DNA from: Canna indica
Lineage: Eukaryota; Streptophyta; Magnoliopsida; Zingiberales; Cannaceae
Reading direction: 5' to 3'
NCBI GenBank assembly: GCA_034359265.1
Contig: CP136891.1
Span: 65,386,001-65,450,000, forward strand
DNA: 64,000 nt
Positions 59,001 through 64,000 of this stretch are shown piece after piece. Each line of letters starts with the position of its first letter. Within the stretch, counting starts at the first letter, position 1. The translations under genes and the position numbers were made by a program. The notes beneath the pieces were generated by a model that was given only the letters and a program-made list of their open reading frames with translations, did not search any database and was not told where the DNA came from.

Positions 59001-62000
59001 AAAAAACGAGCAATAATACTCTAATGTATCAACATTATATTAGCTATGCAAGAAGCAAAATATAACATAGCATGAAGTACAATAACAAAATAATAAATCA
59101 ATAGTAAATCAATATTTTATGACTCAATAAGAGGTAAAATATGTCATCATGTACAATAATAAATTGACATTCATAAAATTTGCATGAATTAATTATGCCA
59201 ACATGTAGAAAAATAGCATAAGTTAATTAGTCGCATGAATTCTACGTACATACAATAGATATAGATGTAACAGGATAATAAAATTGACAATAATAAATTA
59301 AGGTTAACTATAGCATGATAAATTAATCGATACTATGTTCATATAGGCTCATGAGTGCGTTGGGTAGATAATACTGTTGTATTCAAAATTTCATGTCATG
59401 ATCTAATTTTAAAGTAAATTAATCAAAAGTATAATGAACCAAGTAAAATTACATTGAACCAAAGTTGAGTCACTCATAAAAGGATCAATTAAGCATGAAC
59501 CAAATATAATTGAGCAAAATTAATCATAATTTAGACTAAATTGGTATAAATTAAATTGAAACAGTCAAAAATTTTTGATAAACCGGTGGAAAAATAAGGT
59601 GAATTGATTGTGAACCAATTGAAATTATTCTAAACCGGTTTTGAATTGGGATGAACCGGATCAGAATCAATTAAATAAAACCAATTTGATTTCAACAATC
59701 AACCGATTTAATTAAATTGAACCAGCTTCAAATAAAAGACTGGACCGGTTAAATTTTAAAGAGGTTGAGCCGACTACGGTTGGATTGAAAAGAAATCGTT
59801 TAAAACAATTTCAATCACAACCGTCCAATTCAATTTTACCAATAAACCATCATTTGGTCTTAAAGACTCAAATGAGTCTCAATGTCAATTGGATTCTCAT
59901 CAATGAGCTCATTTCTATTAACTAATGGAGCCGACAAAATTGGTACAGACAAGAGGGTGCTTTCATTACGAGGATCAATGACCTTAAGTACAAGACTCCC
60001 ACTATCCAAGTCATCCTCAAAGTAAAATGTCCAATTGGACTCGATGACTCAAGTAGTGAGTATGACAACAAATTTTGCATCTTCTTGATCCTGAGCAATA
60101 CCCAATAAAGAATCCACTGTCAGATCTAGAGTTAAGTTTCAAACTAGGTCTTCAATCAAGAAAGGAGTTTAAATAGGATCTCTAATTAATTAAATAATAA
60201 AGAGAGAGAAAGGTAATTCTCTTTACACCACAAATGTAATCAATATTTCTGCATCGATAGGATACAAGAAACATTAAAATATTAAAATTAGAAAGATTAT
60301 TAATAATGTTGAAAAATCCAAAATTATATTGTTAACGTTACACTGATAGGGTATATTAATTAAATAAGCTTATGAGATTTCAACCTACACACACCGTCGT
60401 AACTGGACCCACGATAGGTGAGTACACAATCATTAGGTGTAAAAAGATATCATGATTTTGTTCAAAAATTTATAGATATCAATATTTCACCCTTATTTTA
60501 TTTATTTATTTTATTATTATATATAGACAGAAAAATTGCAATAGAAATGGCTTGAAGGGTTATTTGAAAAATTCAAGCCCAAAAGAAACAGCTCAATGGG
60601 CCAGCCTATAAAATTGGGCCCAGCAATTGGGCCCAAGCGCCGCCCACCAAAACCAAGGCCAGCGTTTTCATCAACAGTGAGCTCATTTAGTAGAAATATC
60701 CCACAAGCATTATTAGGCCCAAATACAGCTAGCCACATATGAAAAAAAAAACGAGCAATAATACTCTAATGTATCAACATTATATTAGCTATGCAAGAAG
60801 CAAAATATAACATAGCATGAAGTACAATAACAAAATAATAAATCAATAGTAAATCAATATTTTATGACTCAATAAGAGGTAAAATATGTCATCATGTACA
60901 ATAATAAATTGACATTCATAAAATTTGCATGAATTAATTATGCCAACATGTAGAAAAATAGCATAAGTTAATTAGTCGCATGAATTCTACGTACATACAA
61001 TAGATATAGATGTAACAGGATAATAAAATTGACAATAATAAATTAAGGTTAACTATAGCATGATAAATTAATCGATACTATGTTCATATAGGCTCATGAG
61101 TGCGTTGGGTAGATAATACTGTTGTATTCAAAATTTCATGTCATGATCTAATTTTAAAGTAAATTAATCAAAAGTATAATGAACCAAGTAAAATTACATT
61201 GAACCAAAGTTGAGTCACTCATAAAAGGATCAATTAAGCATGAACCAAATATAATTGAGCAAAATTAATCATAATTTAGACTAAATTGGTATAAATTAAA
61301 TTGAAACAGTCAAAAATTTTTGATAAACCGGTGGAAAAATAAGGTGAATTGATTGTGAACCAATTGAAATTATTCTAAACCGGTTTTGAATTGGGATGAA
61401 CCGGATCAGAATCAATTAAATAAAACCAATTTGATTTCAACAATCAACCGATTTAATTAAATTGAACCAGCTTCAAATAAAAGACTGGACCGGTTAAATT
61501 TTAAAGAGGTTGAGCCGACTACGGTTGGATTGAAAAGAAATCGTTTAAAACAATTTCAATCACAACCGTCCAATTCAATTTTACCAATAAACCATCATTT
61601 GGTCTTAAAGACTCAAATGAGTCTCAATGTCAATTGGATTCTCATCAATGAGCTCATTTCTATTAACTAATGGAGCCGACAAAATTGGTACAGACAAGAG
61701 GGTGCTTTCATTACGAGGATCAATGACCTTAAGTACAAGACTCCCACTATCCAAGTCATCCTCAAAGTAAAATGTCCAATTGGACTCGATGACTCAAGTA
61801 GTGAGTATGACAACAAATTTTGCATCTTCTTGATCCTGAGCAATACCCAATAAAGAATCCACTGTCAGATCTAGAGTTAAGTTTCAAACTAGGTCTTCAA
61901 TCAAGAAAGGAGTTTAAATAGGATCTCTAATTAATTAAATAATAAAGAGAGAGAAAGGTAATTCTCTTTACACCACAAATGTAATCAATATTTCTGCATC

Positions 62001-64000
62001 GATAGGATACAAGAAACATTAAAATATTAAAATTAGAAAGATTATTAATAATGTTGAAAAATCCAAAATTATATTGTTAACGTTACACTGATAGGGTATA
62101 TTAATTAAATAAGCTTATGAGATTTCAACCTACACACACCGTCGTAACTGGACCCACGATAGGTGAGTACACAATCATTAGGTGTAAAAAGATATCATGA
62201 TTTTGTTCAAAAATTTATAGATATCAATATTTCACCCTTATTTTATTTATTTATTTTATTATTATATATAGACAGAAAAATTGCAATAGAAATGGCTTGA
62301 AGGGTTATTTGAAAAATTCAAGCCCAAAAGAAACAGCTCAATGGGCCAGCCTATAAAATTGGGCCCAGCAATTGGGCCCAAGCGCCGCCCACCAAAACCA
62401 AGGCCAGCGTTTTCATCAACAGTGAGCTCATTTAGTAGAAATATCCCACAAGCATTATTAGGCCCAAATACAGCTAGCCACATATGAAAAAAAAAACGAG
62501 CAATAATACTCTAATGTATCAACATTATATTAGCTATGCAAGAAGCAAAATATAACATAGCATGAAGTACAATAACAAAATAATAAATCAATAGTAAATC
62601 AATATTTTATGACTCAATAAGAGGTAAAATATGTCATCATGTACAATAATAAATTGACATTCATAAAATTTGCATGAATTAATTATGCCAACATGTAGAA
62701 AAATAGCATAAGTTAATTAGTCGCATGAATTCTACGTACATACAATAGATATAGATGTAACAGGATAATAAAATTGACAATAATAAATTAAGGTTAACTA
62801 TAGCATGATAAATTAATCGATACTATGTTCATATAGGCTCATGAGTGCGTTGGGTAGATAATACTGTTGTATTCAAAATTTCATGTCATGATCTAATTTT
62901 AAAGTAAATTAATCAAAAGTATAATGAACCAAGTAAAATTACATTGAACCAAAGTTGAGTCACTCATAAAAGGATCAATTAAGCATGAACCAAATATAAT
63001 TGAGCAAAATTAATCATAATTTAGACTAAATTGGTATAAATTAAATTGAAACAGTCAAAAATTTTTGATAAACCGGTGGAAAAATAAGGTGAATTGATTG
63101 TGAACCAATTGAAATTATTCTAAACCGGTTTTGAATTGGGATGAACCGGATCAGAATCAATTAAATAAAACCAATTTGATTTCAACAATCAACCGATTTA
63201 ATTAAATTGAACCAGCTTCAAATAAAAGACTGGACCGGTTAAATTTTAAAGAGGTTGAGCCGACTACGGTTGGATTGAAAAGAAATCGTTTAAAACAATT
63301 TCAATCACAACCGTCCAATTCAATTTTACCAATAAACCATCATTTGGTCTTAAAGACTCAAATGAGTCTCAATGTCAATTGGATTCTCATCAATGAGCTC
63401 ATTTCTATTAACTAATGGAGCCGACAAAATTGGTACAGACAAGAGGGTGCTTTCATTACGAGGATCAATGACCTTAAGTACAAGACTCCCACTATCCAAG
63501 TCATCCTCAAAGTAAAATGTCCAATTGGACTCGATGACTCAAGTAGTGAGTATGACAACAAATTTTGCATCTTCTTGATCCTGAGCAATACCCAATAAAG
63601 AATCCACTGTCAGATCTAGAGTTAAGTTTCAAACTAGGTCTTCAATCAAGAAAGGAGTTTAAATAGGATCTCTAATTAATTAAATAATAAAGAGAGAGAA
63701 AGGTAATTCTCTTTACACCACAAATGTAATCAATATTTCTGCATCGATAGGATACAAGAAACATTAAAATATTAAAATTAGAAAGATTATTAATAATGTT
63801 GAAAAATCCAAAATTATATTGTTAACGTTACACTGATAGGGTATATTAATTAAATAAGCTTATGAGATTTCAACCTACACACACCGTCGTAACTGGACCC
63901 ACGATAGGTGAGTACACAATCATTAGGTGTAAAAAGATATCATGATTTTGTTCAAAAATTTATAGATATCAATATTTCACCCTTATTTTATTTATTTATT

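Larger units (their letters stand above)
51238..64000. repeat. Head-to-tail array of a 1,745-bp unit, at least 7.3 copies
   Basis: Units start at about 51238, 52983, 54728, 56473, 58218, 59963, 61708 and 63453; the last is cut by the window end. The spacing is exactly 1,745 bp each time. The first unit differs from the others at about eight sites (for example gttaatgtt versus gttaacgtt, cccccccccaaaacc versus cgccgcccaccaaaacc). Units 2-7 look identical apart from a G-to-A at 58971. Each unit is about two-thirds AT and holds a GGGCCC-containing patch, an AT-rich stretch and an AACCGGTT-rich patch. It is either a long-period satellite or a recent segmental tandem amplification. Confidence 0.95.

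Noticed and set aside
51792..62483. Seven 73-residue minus-strand frames, one per array unit (MWLAVFGPNNACGIFLLNEL...)
   Set aside because: They are identical because the unit is repeated, not because of selection. The frame overlaps GGGCCC-rich non-coding sequence and has no recognisable domain or flanking gene signals.
51238..64000. CRISPR array
   Set aside because: The repeat is 1,745 bp without variable spacers, in a plant genome with introns and retrotransposons.
51238..64000. Centromeric satellite
   Set aside because: Nothing in the sequence shows centromere function; the unit is far longer than usual centromeric monomers and only one edge is visible.

Overview
The window looks like nuclear DNA from a flowering plant: spliced GT-AG genes, Ty1/copia and Ty3/gypsy retrotransposons, hAT and CACTA DNA transposons, and fragments of plant housekeeping genes. 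I cannot name the species. Almost everything here is transposon or transposon-damaged sequence, and I see no gene that is clearly intact.

Left part (1-16,496). One split gene on the minus strand, a DnaJ/DNAJC9-like chaperone ('chaperone protein dnaJ 6' type), runs from its start codon at 16,414 to its stop at 1,756. Eight exons can be read, and their lengths add up to an exact 286-codon frame once one insertion is removed. Exon 6 is split by a 437-bp hAT-type MITE with a perfect 8-bp target duplication, and the acceptor of exon 7 reads CG instead of AG. Intron 1 is about 12 kb because a minus-strand copia element (4,319-14,523) landed in it. A plus-strand copia (4,604-9,004) and a 1.2-kb hAT element (11,233-12,397) later inserted into that copia. 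A further hAT derivative (14,559-15,423) sits beside it. Only about 80 bp upstream of the start codon the sequence changes into retrotransposon.

Middle (16,497-26,527). A gag-only LTR element with 1.47-1.48-kb LTRs and no pol (TR-GAG-like) is arranged as LTR-internal-LTR-partial internal, so a piece of about 1.93 kb occurs twice, 6.2 kb apart. It is followed by a truncated copia LTR with gag start, then by another long LTR.

Gene-fragment region (26,528-40,297). CACTA-type ends and an hAT-type element enclose pieces of at least five or six unrelated plant genes, all on the minus strand: 3-hydroxyisobutyrate dehydrogenase, an unrecognised gene, an LRR receptor kinase, SCYL2, pyruvate dehydrogenase E1-beta and probably PP2A catalytic subunit. 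A nearly complete hAT transposon (35,163-39,231, perfect TSD, four-exon transposase with three internal stops) and a 435-bp MITE are inserted among them. The hAT element is the likely autonomous relative of the one at 14,559.

Right part (40,298-64,000). A gypsy RT fragment is followed by two related, convergent CACTA remnants (DUF4218/DUF4216 plus Transposase_24-like genes) and a decayed minus-strand gypsy pol (48,236-51,237). The gypsy pol is cut at its protease by a head-to-tail array of a 1,745-bp unit. The array runs off the window after about 7.3 copies, and the inner copies appear virtually identical.
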